From an uncultured Candidatus Melainabacteria bacterium (GTDB lineage: Bacteria; Cyanobacteriota; Vampirovibrionia; Gastranaerophilales; Gastranaerophilaceae): a stretch of 64,000 nucleotides of DNA. The notes below the pieces were generated by a model. The model was not told the DNA's origin. It ran no database searches and saw only the letters and a list, made by a program, of their open reading frames with translations. The stretch spans positions 458,964 to 522,963 of the forward strand of contig CATLFB010000001.1 of assembly GCA_949927415.1 (NCBI GenBank), given 5' to 3'. The translations under genes and the position numbers were made by a program. Below, in pieces: positions 27,269 through 36,317 of this stretch (its first letter is position 1; each line of letters begins with the position of its first letter).

Positions 27269-27999
27269 AGAATTTTTCACCTAACATGCTGAAAACATAT
27301 CAGAGCTGCCCTTTAAAATACAATTTGAAATTCAACGAAAAAATCACGATACCGCAGAATCCGGCATTTTTTGAAAAGGGCAAAAAAATTCATGCACTGG
27401 CAAATTACTATCATCGCGGCGCAGACATTACAAAGCTTGAAAAGGCTTTGAATGAAAGCGAACGCGAGATTTGGAAACGTTTAAAAAATAACGAATATTT
27501 TTCGAAAAAATGTTTGCATTCGGAATATCCGATAACGGCAAAGATTGATGATATCTGGATTTTCGGGCGGCTTGATGCGATAGTTTGCGAAGCTGTTGGT
27601 GAGGTATCAGCGCGAAGTTTTGAGGTTAATGAAAAAGACACCGGCACCTGCGGGCAACTCGGGCCGGATGAAGAAAAGTGCGCCTCTTCACACTCATATT
27701 GGATTTTGGATTACAAGACGGGTTCAATTCCGAAAAATCCGGAAAAAGATTTTCAGACAATGATATATTTGCTTTGCGCAGATTTGATTTTACCTCCGCG
27801 CAAGTCGCTTTCTTTTGTCTACATTGATTTGAAAAATAATGAAAACAAAGTTATTGAATTCACGCCTGAATTAAAAGAATTTTACGAAAACACAATAAAA
27901 CAACAGTGCCGCGAAATCCTTGCAACAAAAGATTTTGAAGGCAAAGAAAATCGTGAACACTGCCGTTTTTGCGAATATAATAAAATCTGTCGTTATTAA
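27265..27999 (+). CDS. PD-(D/E)XK nuclease of the RecB/Cas4 type with likely Fe-S cluster
   Basis: 244 residues, ATGA overlap with the helicase stop. The nuclease motifs are His in GKKIHALANYY near 36, Asp in GRLDAIV near 104 and DYKTG near 150. Cys near 15 (YQSCPLKY) together with HCRFCEYNKIC at the C-terminus would hold a 4Fe-4S cluster as in AddB and Cas4. Between motifs II and III there is an odd insert of about 35 residues with two cysteines, poorly conserved in look. No Cas genes or repeats are near, so a repair partner of the helicase is the best reading. Confidence 0.87.
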   Translation: MKNFSPNMLKTYQSCPLKYNLKFNEKITIPQNPAFFEKGKKIHALANYYHRGADITKLEKALNESEREIWKRLKNNEYFSKKCLHSEYPITAKIDDIWIFGRLDAIVCEAVGEVSARSFEVNEKDTGTCGQLGPDEEKCASSHSYWILDYKTGSIPKNPEKDFQTMIYLLCADLILPPRKSLSFVYIDLKNNENKVIEFTPELKEFYENTIKQQCREILATKDFEGKENREHCRFCEYNKICRY

Positions 28000-28012
28000 A
28001 CGGTCACCGCTA

Positions 28013-28180
28013 TTTTTACCGCTCCCCCTCCCCTCCTTTTTAATAAGAAAAAGAGGTGACTTTTTTAGTTTTTTTAAAAAAGGAGCATTCACCTCTAGAG
28101 ATTTGCGATAGCTATGACCTTATCGCAATTATTTCCTCAGCTATGATAAGGAAATACCTTTATAAAATTTTCACAATTTA
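28013..28180. other. Intergenic hairpins downstream of the nuclease gene
   Basis: CCCCTCCCCTCC-rich sequence, then TTGCGATA / TATCGCAA (28106-28131) and an overlapping pair CCTTATC / GATAAGG, which could form alternative structures. No coding frame is supported in 28000-28268. Confidence 0.4.
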
Positions 28181-28268
28181 TAGAAACACGGCCAATTGTC
28201 TAATATATTTTACATAATAACATAATATTGGGTAGCAAGTCAATATATAGGTGTTTACAATAAAATGT

Positions 28269-28499
28269 ATGACTAACGGAAATCATACTAATTTAACTGA
28301 AAAACTCGGGCAAAAAATTCGCATTGAAAGAATGAAACGAAAAATGTCTCAAGAAAAGCTCGCGGAACTCGCCGAACTTAACAGAAATTTTATCGGCATG
28401 GTTGAAAGAGGCGAAAGCAATATTACAGTCAAGAATCTTGAGCATATTTCAAAAGCATTTGGAATGGAAATTCAGGATTTATTCAATTTTGTTTTGTAA
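28269..28499 (+). CDS. XRE-family small regulator
   Basis: 76 residues from the ATG at 28269; an in-frame GTG at 28251 would add six residues. HTH of the Cro/C1 type: IRIERMKRKMSQEKLAELAEL, NRNFIGMVERGESN, ISKAFGMEIQDLF. No Shine-Dalgarno site is visible, which could mean a very short leader. It stands alone after the helicase-nuclease pair; a role in controlling that pair is possible but not indicated. Confidence 0.85.
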   Translation: MTNGNHTNLTEKLGQKIRIERMKRKMSQEKLAELAELNRNFIGMVERGESNITVKNLEHISKAFGMEIQDLFNFVL

Positions 28500-28604
28500 A
28501 TACTGCAGATACGTAATATAAGATTTTCATGCCTTTACAATTATAAAGCATGACAGAATTGCTGATTTATTTTGGCTGACTAATTTTATTGAATCTAATA
28601 AAAC

Positions 28605-28633
28605 AAAACCCCCGCAAATTTGCGAGGGTTTTT
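28605..28633 (-). terminator. rplL terminator
   Basis: AACCC-CGCAAA / TTTGCG-GGGTT stem with T run on the minus strand, 22 bp after the rplL stop. Confidence 0.8.
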
Positions 28634-28654
28634 AGATTATGTTTAAGAATCAAA

Positions 28655-29029
28655 CTACTTGATTTCAACTGTAGCGCCAGCTGCTTCAAGCTGTTTTTTG
28701 ATTGCTTCAGCATCTTCTTTTTTGATGCCTTCTTTAACCGGTTTCGGAGCACCGTCAACAAGGTCTTTAGCTTCTTTCAAGCCAAGGCCTGTGATAGCAC
28801 GAACTTCTTTCAATACAGCGATTTTGTTAGCGCCTGCTGAAGCAAGGATAACTGAAACTTCTGAAGCTTCTTCAGCTGCTGCTTCGCCTGCTGCTGCTGG
28901 TGCTGCTGCTACTGCAACAGGTGCTGCTGCAGATACGCCGAATTTTTCTTCCATTGCTTTTACTAATTCTGCTGCTTCTAATAAAGTTAATTTTTCAATT
29001 GATTCTAAAATTGATTCTACGTTAGACAT
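28655..29029 (-). CDS. rplL: 50S ribosomal protein L7/L12
   Basis: 124 residues: N-terminal dimer domain ([27 protein letters not shown]), an Ala-rich hinge, and the C-terminal factor-binding domain ([24 protein letters not shown]). AAGGAGA precedes the ATG. It pairs with rplJ just upstream and ends in a terminator. Confidence 0.98.
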   Translation of the reverse strand: MSNVESILESIEKLTLLEAAELVKAMEEKFGVSAAAPVAVAAAPAAAGEAAAEEASEVSVILASAGANKIAVLKEVRAITGLGLKEAKDLVDGAPKPVKEGIKKEDAEAIKKQLEAAGATVEIK

Positions 29030-29149
29030 TATTTTTCTCCTTGTATGTTAATTGTGTACGTTTAGTTTGTTTGATTTGTGTCTTTCGGATTTATCAGCCT
29101 TTTAGCTTAAGCACAACTTAAAACTATGCGGCCGGCTTTAGAAAATCCG

Positions 29150-29671
29150 TTATGCAGCTTTTTGATCTCTGACAGCTGCAACAGCTCTTGTGAGAGATGC
29201 CATAACTGCGTTGACTGAAAGTGCAATGCCTGATGCCGGTGAGTTGATTGAACCGAGCATTTTGGCGATAAGTTCTTCTTTTGAAGGAAGTTTTGATAAC
29301 GCTTCTGCTTCTTTTGCTGATAACAAATTGCCGTCAAGCGCTGCACCTAAAATTACACCTTTTTTGCTTTCTTTGATGAATTTTGCAACGACTTTAGCAG
29401 GGCTTACCTGGTCTTCGTAACCGAAAGCAAGAGCAATCGGTCCTTTGAATGTATCATTAAGAACTTCAAAATCAGTACCTTTTACGGCGATTTTAGCAAG
29501 AGTGTTTTTTGTAACCATATAGTCGCCGCCTTCTTTTTGAAGTGCGCGTCTAAGCTTTTGAATTTCTTCAACAGTGTAGCCTTTGTATTCAGTTACGATT
29601 GCAACTTTTGCTTTTTCTAATTTTGATTTCAGAGCGTCTATTTTTTCAGATTTAAATTGTTTTGTTGCCAT
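29150..29671 (-). CDS. rplJ: 50S ribosomal protein L10
   Basis: 173 residues from the ATG at 29671 (MATKQFKSEKIDALKSKLEK), with AAGGAGC upstream; the longer open frame lies in the leader. YKGYTVEEIQKLRRALQKEGGDYMVTKNTL is the L10 core; the C-terminal helix binds L7/L12 dimers. rplJ-rplL form their own unit here, about 10 kb from rplK-rplA. Confidence 0.97.
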   Translation of the reverse strand: MATKQFKSEKIDALKSKLEKAKVAIVTEYKGYTVEEIQKLRRALQKEGGDYMVTKNTLAKIAVKGTDFEVLNDTFKGPIALAFGYEDQVSPAKVVAKFIKESKKGVILGAALDGNLLSAKEAEALSKLPSKEELIAKMLGSINSPASGIALSVNAVMASLTRAVAAVRDQKAA

Positions 29672-29870
29672 TTTTAGCTCCTTGTTTTTGTATCGACCTG
29701 TTGTTTTGAATGGAAATCTTTTCATACAAAAAAGATTTTGCGCATCCAAACCGCAAAATCACACATTTCTGAAATATAAAATATTTAGCCAGTGTAACCT
29801 CGATTAGCAGTTTTTGAACTTTTAACGCCGATTGGCGGCTAATTGTCTGCGGTTTATGAGATTATATTAT
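29672..29870 (-). promoter_or_regulatory. Probable L10 leader of rplJ-rplL
   Basis: A leader of about 200 nt with several stems on the minus strand, among them the GCCGCCAATCGGCG hairpin and the paired GATTTTGCG / CGCAAAATC. L10-L7/L12 commonly binds such a leader to repress translation. The exact fold was not computed. Confidence 0.45.
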
Positions 29871-29899
29871 ATTAAAACATTTAAAAAATCAAGCATAGC

Positions 29900-30823
29900 T
29901 TAATATTTTTTAACCAAAGTCCAAACGTTTTCGGGTTCCGTTGTATCGTAAACCCCTTTCAAATACGCTTCAAACATGTTTTTCGGCTCCATGTAATATC
30001 TGTTACAGAAGTTGCCGTAGCAGATAATTTCGTTATAGAGGTTGAGTTTCAGAAGGATTTGCAAATCATAGTAGACATCTTTCAAAAGCGCCTTGTCATC
30101 GAAGGCATCAATTGCAGCATAGAATTTTAGAATGCAGTGTTCTTTGCGCATTTCGGCCTGCAAATCTTCTAAAGCCTTATTTGTGTAGTATAAAAGCTTG
30201 TTTACATGCGTAAACCCTTTTAAGGTTACAACAAGCTGGTCGCCGCTTTTTGCAAACTTGCAGCAGGGCGCTTCTTTGATTCTGTTGTAAAATTCACAAA
30301 CCAGCCTGTCAGCGATTTCTTTATTCTCTTTTTCTTTTTCTTCATCAGGACGAATATCGTCAACAATTCGTTTTTTGGCCGCAAGCTTTACTATCAAAAC
30401 GACATTTCTGTAAGCCAGAATTGCCTGATCGGCTTCTGCTCTGAGCTGGGCGTTAAATTCGTCTTCATTTTTTGATTTAATCTTATCAATTGTTCTTCCG
30501 ATTCTGTTTTCTGCAGAAGATGTGTAAATTTTCAACTGAGACAATGCGCCGATTACAACAAGCAGGAACATTACAAAAAGGAAAAGTGAACCGTCGGTTT
30601 GATTTACGCCTTTGTTCAGGGATTCTTCAAAGTATGCATGCATAAAGTTTGTGATATTTTCCGCAACCGGATTCAAAAATGCAAGAAACTGACAGTTTAT
30701 TAAATCGAAAAACCAGTACATTATAAAAGCAAAAAGTGTTATAAAAACGACAATCTGGATTACCATTGCGAAATCCACAAACAGTCTTAAAAACTTTTTC
30801 AAAAAATTAAATATTGCAAGCAT
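29900..30823 (-). CDS. Membrane protein with cytoplasmic domain, function unknown
   Basis: 307 residues. Two membrane segments: FAMVIQIVVFITLFAFIMYWFF near 18-40 and SLFLFVMFLLVVIGAL near 79-94, then a mostly helical charged domain of about 200 residues with several cysteines. The C-terminal third (LHKDVYYDLQILLKLNLYNEI-like helices) is all alpha. I do not recognise it. It follows panC by 17 bp and is probably the last gene of that operon. Confidence 0.65.
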   Translation of the reverse strand: MLAIFNFLKKFLRLFVDFAMVIQIVVFITLFAFIMYWFFDLINCQFLAFLNPVAENITNFMHAYFEESLNKGVNQTDGSLFLFVMFLLVVIGALSQLKIYTSSAENRIGRTIDKIKSKNEDEFNAQLRAEADQAILAYRNVVLIVKLAAKKRIVDDIRPDEEKEKENKEIADRLVCEFYNRIKEAPCCKFAKSGDQLVVTLKGFTHVNKLLYYTNKALEDLQAEMRKEHCILKFYAAIDAFDDKALLKDVYYDLQILLKLNLYNEIICYGNFCNRYYMEPKNMFEAYLKGVYDTTEPENVWTLVKKY

Positions 30824-30840
30824 ACTCTTCCTCTTTTATA

Positions 30841-31698
30841 CTAGTTTTCCAGCGATATATTGTCAATCAAGCGCACGTTACCGATTTTTACGGCAATAAA
30901 AACGATTGTATCTTTGTCCGCGGTTTTCTTTAATTCCAAATCGTTTTTGTCGCGGAATTCAAGATATTCAAGACTGTGGCAGCTTTTCAGAAAATTGAAA
31001 GCGGTTTCTGCCAGCGCTTCGGTATCTTTTATACCTGAATTATAGCATGATTTGATGTTAAATAAAATGTTTTTAAGAACAAGTGCATCTTTTCTTTCTT
31101 GTTCATTGAGATATTTATTGCGCGAACTCATTGCCAGACCGTCAGCTTCGCGAACAATCGGGCAGGGAATAATTTCTGTCGGAATGCTCAAATCTTTAAC
31201 CATTTTCTTAATAATTATTAACTGCTGGCGATCTTTTTCCCCGAAAAATGCAAAATCCGGCTGTACAATATTGAACAATTTATTCACAACTGTACAAACT
31301 CCGTCAAAATGGCCTGTTCTTGACTTTCCGCAGAGTTTATTCACGTAGAAAAACGGCGGGATGACATAGGTCAGAAAATCATTTGACATAATATGTCCTT
31401 CTCCGTACATTTCAGCGGCAGATGGTGCAAAAACAATATCAACACCCGCGCTTTCAGCCATTTCTCTATCGGCATCAAGGGTTCTGGGATATTTTTCAAA
31501 ATCTTCGCCGGGGCAGAACTGAATCGGGTTCACAAAAACTGAGACAACAGTTTTGTCGCATTTTTCAACACTTTTTTTGATTAAACTCAAATGTCCCTCA
31601 TGCAAAGCCCCCATTGTCGGAACAAGCCCGACGGTTAGCCCTTGTTTTTTCCAGATTCTAATTTGTTCTCTGACTTCCGCTATAGTGTGTAATAACAT
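30841..31698 (-). CDS. panC: Pantothenate synthetase
   Basis: Joins pantoate and beta-alanine using ATP. 285 residues. PTMGALHEGHLSLI carries the HxGH adenylation motif near 34-46; FVNPIQF, FGEKDRQQL and MSSRNKYLN (the KMSKS-equivalent) are all present. It belongs with panB two genes upstream; a TPR gene lies between. panD is not in the window. Confidence 0.97.
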   Translation of the reverse strand: MLLHTIAEVREQIRIWKKQGLTVGLVPTMGALHEGHLSLIKKSVEKCDKTVVSVFVNPIQFCPGEDFEKYPRTLDADREMAESAGVDIVFAPSAAEMYGEGHIMSNDFLTYVIPPFFYVNKLCGKSRTGHFDGVCTVVNKLFNIVQPDFAFFGEKDRQQLIIIKKMVKDLSIPTEIIPCPIVREADGLAMSSRNKYLNEQERKDALVLKNILFNIKSCYNSGIKDTEALAETAFNFLKSCHSLEYLEFRDKNDLELKKTADKDTIVFIAVKIGNVRLIDNISLEN

Positions 31699-31735
31699 TT
31701 CTCTACCTCTTATTGGAATAATTATATCACAAGTT

Positions 31736-32488
31736 TTAGAATTTATATTTTTTCTTTAAATTTGCATAATGCTCTTCGTAATAATTTTTATTATTATAAA
31801 GTTCTTTCAACCTTTCATTTTTCGGACACATTTTGACAGCCGTATTGTAATCAGACAGGAACAATTCGTTCTGTCCGAGAGCCCTGTAAATATAGCCTCT
31901 CACTGCATAATCATGGCAGGAAGGTTTTTCATCATTTTGGATTTCCATATCTATAAGATTCAGGGCAATTGTATAATCTTTGTTTAAAATCCCGTTTATT
32001 GCTGCAAGCTGGTTGGATTTTGTTTGAACACAGGCGGCAATTGCGTTTTCTTTGTCACCTTTGATTGTGTAGAGGAGGCACAATTGCGCAAGGGCCATGT
32101 CATTTTTACTTATGCTGTATGATTTTTCAAATGCCTGAATAGCGTCTTTGCCCCGGAACGTTCTGCTGTAGTATGAGCCTTTTTCTTCGTACATAACGGC
32201 TTTTACAGATGGAAAAAGCGCGGTTTTCAAAGCCAAATCGTAGTATTTGCCGGCATGCGACAAATCTTCCGTTTTATAAGCCGCACTCAAAAGCCAGAAA
32301 GGTAATCCCAAATACAAAATAAATAAAGCCGTGACTATCACACCGATTTTTGCATACGCATACTTTAATTTCTTTGTCCGATACAATTCGATTCCGGAAA
32401 AAACGCTCAACACGACAATAGCAATTACGCTTACTATTGATACCAAAACCATTACAACCACAGTAATAAACAAATCATTATTAATCAT
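31736..32488 (-). CDS. TPR-repeat membrane protein
   Basis: 250 residues. Two N-terminal membrane helices (VVVMVLVSIVSVIAIVVLSVF and IGVIVTALFILYLGLPFWLL), then TPR-like helix pairs: YYDLALKTALFPSVKAVMYE, AIQAFEKSYSISKNDMALAQ, DYAVRGYIYRALGQNELFL. It probably scaffolds a protein complex at the membrane. Its place between panB and panC is likely only transcriptional. Confidence 0.7.
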   Translation of the reverse strand: MINNDLFITVVVMVLVSIVSVIAIVVLSVFSGIELYRTKKLKYAYAKIGVIVTALFILYLGLPFWLLSAAYKTEDLSHAGKYYDLALKTALFPSVKAVMYEEKGSYYSRTFRGKDAIQAFEKSYSISKNDMALAQLCLLYTIKGDKENAIAACVQTKSNQLAAINGILNKDYTIALNLIDMEIQNDEKPSCHDYAVRGYIYRALGQNELFLSDYNTAVKMCPKNERLKELYNNKNYYEEHYANLKKKYKF

Positions 32489-32505
32489 AATTACCAGCCT
32501 CTTAT

Positions 32506-33306
32506 TTAAAAAACTTCGCTCTCTGACGGGAATTTGCCGCTTTTAACATCAGTATCAAATCTTTTTGCACAATCCAGAATTAACCCTCTCATATCACCGT
32601 ATTTTCTGGCGAATTTCGGAGTGAATTCGCTGTATTTACCAAAAACATCGTCGCATACAAGCACCTGCGCATCGCAATATTTTCCGGCACCGCAGGAAAT
32701 AGTCGGGATGGAAAGGTTTTCGGTTATATATTTCGCGCTTTTTTCAGGAACCATTTCCAACACTAAAGAAAATGCTCCGGCCGCTTGCAATTCTTTTGCC
32801 TGACGGAGAATTTCATCTGCGGCTTCCTGAGTTTTCCCTTGAATTTTGTAGCCGCCGAGAGTATTCAAAAACTGCGGAGTGAAACCAAGGTGTGCCATTA
32901 CCGGAATTCCGGATTCGGTCAGTCTTTTTACAAGTGTCACGATATATTCGCTGTAACCCTCGATTTTTACAGCATTGGCATCAAGCTTAATCATTTCGCC
33001 ACAATTTTGAATTGCAATAGAAACATCCGCATGATAGCTTAAAAACGGCATATCCGTCACGACCAGCGCTCTTTCAACACCTCTTGCAACTGCGCTTGTG
33101 AATATTTTCATCTCGTCAACCCCGACAGAATGGGTTGTTTCATATCCTAATGCTGTCATTGCAAGGCTGTCGCCGATTAAGATTACATCAATTCCGGCTT
33201 CGTCGATGTATTTCGCGGTTGAAAAATCGTATGCGGTCAGAACTGAAAATTTTTCGCCGGAAGATTTGATATTTTTCAGAGTGTTTACAGTAACCTTTTT
33301 AACCAT
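32506..33306 (-). CDS. panB: 3-methyl-2-oxobutanoate hydroxymethyltransferase
   Basis: First committed step of pantothenate synthesis. 266 residues from the ATG at 33306, which shares one base with the stop of the upstream gene (TAATG), so translation is coupled. TAYDFSTAKYIDEAGIDVILIGDSL binds the metal-ketoacid; DMPFLSYHAD, KIEGYSE, MAHLGFTPQ and SCGAGKYCDAQVLV follow as in the family. Confidence 0.96.
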   Translation of the reverse strand: MVKKVTVNTLKNIKSSGEKFSVLTAYDFSTAKYIDEAGIDVILIGDSLAMTALGYETTHSVGVDEMKIFTSAVARGVERALVVTDMPFLSYHADVSIAIQNCGEMIKLDANAVKIEGYSEYIVTLVKRLTESGIPVMAHLGFTPQFLNTLGGYKIQGKTQEAADEILRQAKELQAAGAFSLVLEMVPEKSAKYITENLSIPTISCGAGKYCDAQVLVCDDVFGKYSEFTPKFARKYGDMRGLILDCAKRFDTDVKSGKFPSESEVF

Positions 33307-34661
33307 TACACCGCACATTCTTTCCGGTGTTCTCTGTGCGGGAGGCGGGCTGTTTTGTCGAGTTTGTGTTCTTTTCTGAACCAGTAATAAATTGCGCGCG
33401 CTACACGGTTAGAACTGTGTCTTACAAGGCCTTCGCGGCTGTCTTCGATAAGTTTGCGCGGGAAGATTTTCACACCCAGTTTTTTGATATTTTCAAAATC
33501 GAGTTTTACAGGGTAAGAGCCTGCAAGTTCGTATTTTTTCGCAAGATTGCAGGGGATGAAATCATTCACAAGAACCGCATCAATTATATTTTTGCTGTTT
33601 GCATGCTGCATTAAAGCTTTAACATGGTCTGAAGTTGTGTAGTTATCGGTTTCGCCCGGTTGTGTCATTATATTGCAGACATAAATCTTTTTGGCGGGAG
33701 AATTTGCGATTTCCTGCGCAATTTCTTCAATTAGAAGGTTCGGAATTACGCTTGTATACAGGCTTCCCGGGCCAAGGATAATCAAATCAGCGTCTTTTAT
33801 TGCCGCAATTACATCTTCAAGCGCGCGGCAACGGCCGGGGTCAGTGAAAAGTCGTTTAATTTTGCCATGGGCTTCGGGGATATTAGATTCGCCATGGATT
33901 ATGCGGCCGTCTTCCATTTCGGCAACAAGTTTCATATCATCAAGAGTTGAAGGCAGTACTCTGCCGCGGATTGAAAGTACATTAGATGATTCCTTAACCG
34001 CTCTGACCATATCGCCTGTTATTGCGCAAAGTGCCGTCAGGAAAAGGTTTCCGAAGCTGTGGCCTTCAAGCCCTTCGCCGGATTTAAAACGGTATTGGAA
34101 GAGTTTTGTAATCAAATTTTCATCATCAGCGAGTGCCGCAATACAGTTTCGGATATCGCCCGGTGGCAGGATTCCCATATCTTCGCGAAGCCTTCCGGAA
34201 CTTCCGCCGTCATCGCCGACGGTTACGACGGCTGTGATGTTATTTGTGATGTTTTTAATGCCTCTTAACAGCATTGAAAGTCCCGTGCCGCCGCCGACTG
34301 CAACGATTTTCGGACCGCGGTTGAGTTTGCGGCGTCTGTAAAGCGCTTCAAGCATTGTATTGTCGTCTTTTAACCCAAGCATTGAAAGGTTTGTTTTTTG
34401 CCAGCCTTTGAAGAATATTCCGGCCCCGAACATTACGATTGCGAACGCTATCCATTCAGTTGAAACATTCATCGCAACTTTTTTGATAAATTGCATTGTA
34501 TAAAATACCGGTTTGATATCACAAAGGATTAAAAAACCTATTGTCATCATTGATGCGCCGAAAAATATCATTGCAAACCAGCGTTTTACCTGCAGTCCGG
34601 GCACAAGCCAGGCCGCATCTTTCGGCATTTTCATATTATTTCTAAAATTCTTCATCACCAT
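33306..34661 (-). CDS. YvcK/CuvA-like gluconeogenesis factor with N-terminal membrane anchor
   Basis: 451 residues. Two membrane helices (near 29-47 and 70-86) precede a CofD/YvcK domain: AVGGGTGLSMLLRGIK near 121, VGDDGGSSGRLRE, PPGDIRNCIAAL and LGPGSLYTSVIPNL. YvcK proteins bind UDP-sugars and are needed for cell-wall growth on gluconeogenic carbon in Bacillus; the anchored form is common in cyanobacteria and some Firmicutes. The start at 34661 has AGGGA upstream; an ATG six bases later is an alternative. Confidence 0.9.
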   Translation of the reverse strand: MVMKNFRNNMKMPKDAAWLVPGLQVKRWFAMIFFGASMMTIGFLILCDIKPVFYTMQFIKKVAMNVSTEWIAFAIVMFGAGIFFKGWQKTNLSMLGLKDDNTMLEALYRRRKLNRGPKIVAVGGGTGLSMLLRGIKNITNNITAVVTVGDDGGSSGRLREDMGILPPGDIRNCIAALADDENLITKLFQYRFKSGEGLEGHSFGNLFLTALCAITGDMVRAVKESSNVLSIRGRVLPSTLDDMKLVAEMEDGRIIHGESNIPEAHGKIKRLFTDPGRCRALEDVIAAIKDADLIILGPGSLYTSVIPNLLIEEIAQEIANSPAKKIYVCNIMTQPGETDNYTTSDHVKALMQHANSKNIIDAVLVNDFIPCNLAKKYELAGSYPVKLDFENIKKLGVKIFPRKLIEDSREGLVRHSSNRVARAIYYWFRKEHKLDKTARLPHREHRKECAV

Positions 34662-34679
34662 TTATCCCTGATATTTAAT

Positions 34680-35483
34680 TTATTCAACCCAGCCTGACGC
34701 GTAGACATTTTTATAGTTTACCGGAACCGGAGTTATGATTTTTTTAGCTTCCGAGGCTATTTCCAAAACATTTGAGACTTTGTTTGAAAAATGTATCGAA
34801 TCTGCGTTTACAAAAGTTTTTCCGCCTTCGCGGTTTTGAACCTGTGAGAAGTTCAACAATGTTTTCAGGCGCCCGATGTTATCAAAAACGCTTTCGTTGT
34901 CTTTTGCGGAAAAATCAATTGTTCCGTCAACATTATAAGTCTTTTCAAGCATGATTTCCTGTGCAGTCGGAATATTTACAAATTCTCCTGCTTTTGCCGT
35001 AACATCTCCTGATGCTCCGTAATAGACAAGCCATTGTGAACATTTTTTGACAGCTTTTGCAATTGAGCAGGCAAAAGTGAAATCTTCAGCCGCCATTTTG
35101 TACATCGCGCCATGCGGACGAACATGTTCGATTTCCATTTTAAAACTCTTTGCAAAAGACATTATTGCGCCAACCTGATAAAGAACCAGCGCTTCGATTT
35201 CATCTTCATCCAAATCCATTGCACGGTATCCGAATCCTTGAATATCATCGAATCCGATATGCGCTCCGACTACTACATTTTTTTCTTTTGCCGCTAGAAG
35301 TGCTTTTTGAATCGTCAAAGGATCGCCCGCATGAAATCCGCATGAGATATTCACCGAACTCACGTAATCCAACAGTTCAAATTCCGAACTGTTTTTATAT
35401 ACGCCGAAACTTTGCGCGAGATCGCAGTTAAAATCTATATTTTTAATTTGTTTTCTTTCAGGTTTTTCTATAATTTGCTGCAT
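34680..35483 (-). CDS. 5-oxoprolinase subunit A-like (LamB/YcsF family)
   Basis: 267 residues. FNCDLAQSFGVY, ISCGFHAGDP, GAHIGFDDIQGFGYR and VRPHGAMYKMA are the YcsF/PxpA motifs. PxpA opens 5-oxoproline with PxpB and PxpC, but neither partner is near, so the activity is unproven. Compared with the family, the usual DLNCDLGE is FNCDLAQ and the usual HPGYPD is HIGFDD. It heads the minus-strand run that includes yvcK, panB and panC. Confidence 0.85.
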   Translation of the reverse strand: MQQIIEKPERKQIKNIDFNCDLAQSFGVYKNSSEFELLDYVSSVNISCGFHAGDPLTIQKALLAAKEKNVVVGAHIGFDDIQGFGYRAMDLDEDEIEALVLYQVGAIMSFAKSFKMEIEHVRPHGAMYKMAAEDFTFACSIAKAVKKCSQWLVYYGASGDVTAKAGEFVNIPTAQEIMLEKTYNVDGTIDFSAKDNESVFDNIGRLKTLLNFSQVQNREGGKTFVNADSIHFSNKVSNVLEIASEAKKIITPVPVNYKNVYASGWVE

Positions 35484-35636
35484 ATTTCCATTTCCGTTAT
35501 CTACAAAGATTATTATACTAGTAAAATATTTAATTTGTACAATCTTTACATAATTTTAACCAAGTAAATAGTGAAGTAAAATTTTATTTCGCACATCGTG
35601 CGCCGTTTCTTTTGAGGCGCAGTTTAATTCTGCACT

Positions 35637-35665
35637 AAAAAAGCCTCTGCTAAACAGAGGCTTTT
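35637..35665 (-). terminator. rpsT terminator
   Basis: AAAAGCCTCTG / CAGAGGCTTTT stem with a 5-base loop; T run on the minus strand, 25 bp after the rpsT stop. Confidence 0.85.
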
Positions 35666-35689
35666 GGCATTTTTTAAAAAATCAATTAA

Positions 35690-35959
35690 CTATTTTGCCT
35701 GGATTTTGTTTAATGCTTTAGTTAATCTTGATTTTTTTCTGGCAGCTGTATTTTTGTGCAAAACACCTTTTGATACAGCTTTGTCGCATAGCTGGTAAAC
35801 TTTTGATAAAGCTGAATTTAAAGCTTCTTTGTCATCAGCTGTGCTAAGTTCAAGAACTTTTTTTACAGCAGTTTTGATTGAAGATTTCATTGCAACATTT
35901 CTCAATCTGTTTCTTTCTGCTACTAAAATTCTTTTTTTAGATGATTTAATATTTGCCAT
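35690..35959 (-). CDS. rpsT: 30S ribosomal protein S20
   Basis: 89 residues, MANIKSSKKRILVAERNRLRN start and GVLHKNTAARKKSRLTKALN end, as expected for this helical 16S rRNA binder. AGAAAGGCAAAATAAA precedes the ATG. It is transcribed alone, with a terminator after it. The leader contains a GCCTGA / TCAGGC hairpin (35987-36008), which might serve autoregulation. Confidence 0.96.
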   Translation of the reverse strand: MANIKSSKKRILVAERNRLRNVAMKSSIKTAVKKVLELSTADDKEALNSALSKVYQLCDKAVSKGVLHKNTAARKKSRLTKALNKIQAK

Positions 35960-36317
35960 TTTATTTTGCCTTTCTGTTACTCTTACGCCTGATTAATGAC
36001 TTCAGGCACATTTGAGGATGTGAGTATTTTTATAATTAATATAAAAACAACTTTATTGCAAGCCTTTTATTAAAAGATTTTAAGAAAAAACGAATTCGAT
36101 TGCAGCTCTGAAAATTTTGAGGCAAAATTATTCAAATCACAATACAAATAGTGTATAAAAGATATATAAAAAATAAACATTAACATTTGTAACAGTATTC
36201 ACAAGAATTAATTCTATAGGATTATATTTTTTGCCCTTTTGTGGTATATATAAAAATTATAAAGTTGGATTATAGTTATATAATAATTCGCTTAAAGAGA
36301 AGATAATGGAGGCAAAA
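35960..36317. other. Divergent intergenic region rpsT / GH57
   Basis: About 360 bp of AT-rich sequence. It holds the rpsT leader hairpin at 35987-36008 and, for the plus strand, TATAAT at 36279-36284 with a poor -35. I see no gene in it. Confidence 0.5.

Noticed and set aside
27265..27999. Cas4 of a CRISPR system
   Set aside because: No cas genes or spaced direct repeats in the window; ATGA overlap with the helicase explains the gene better.
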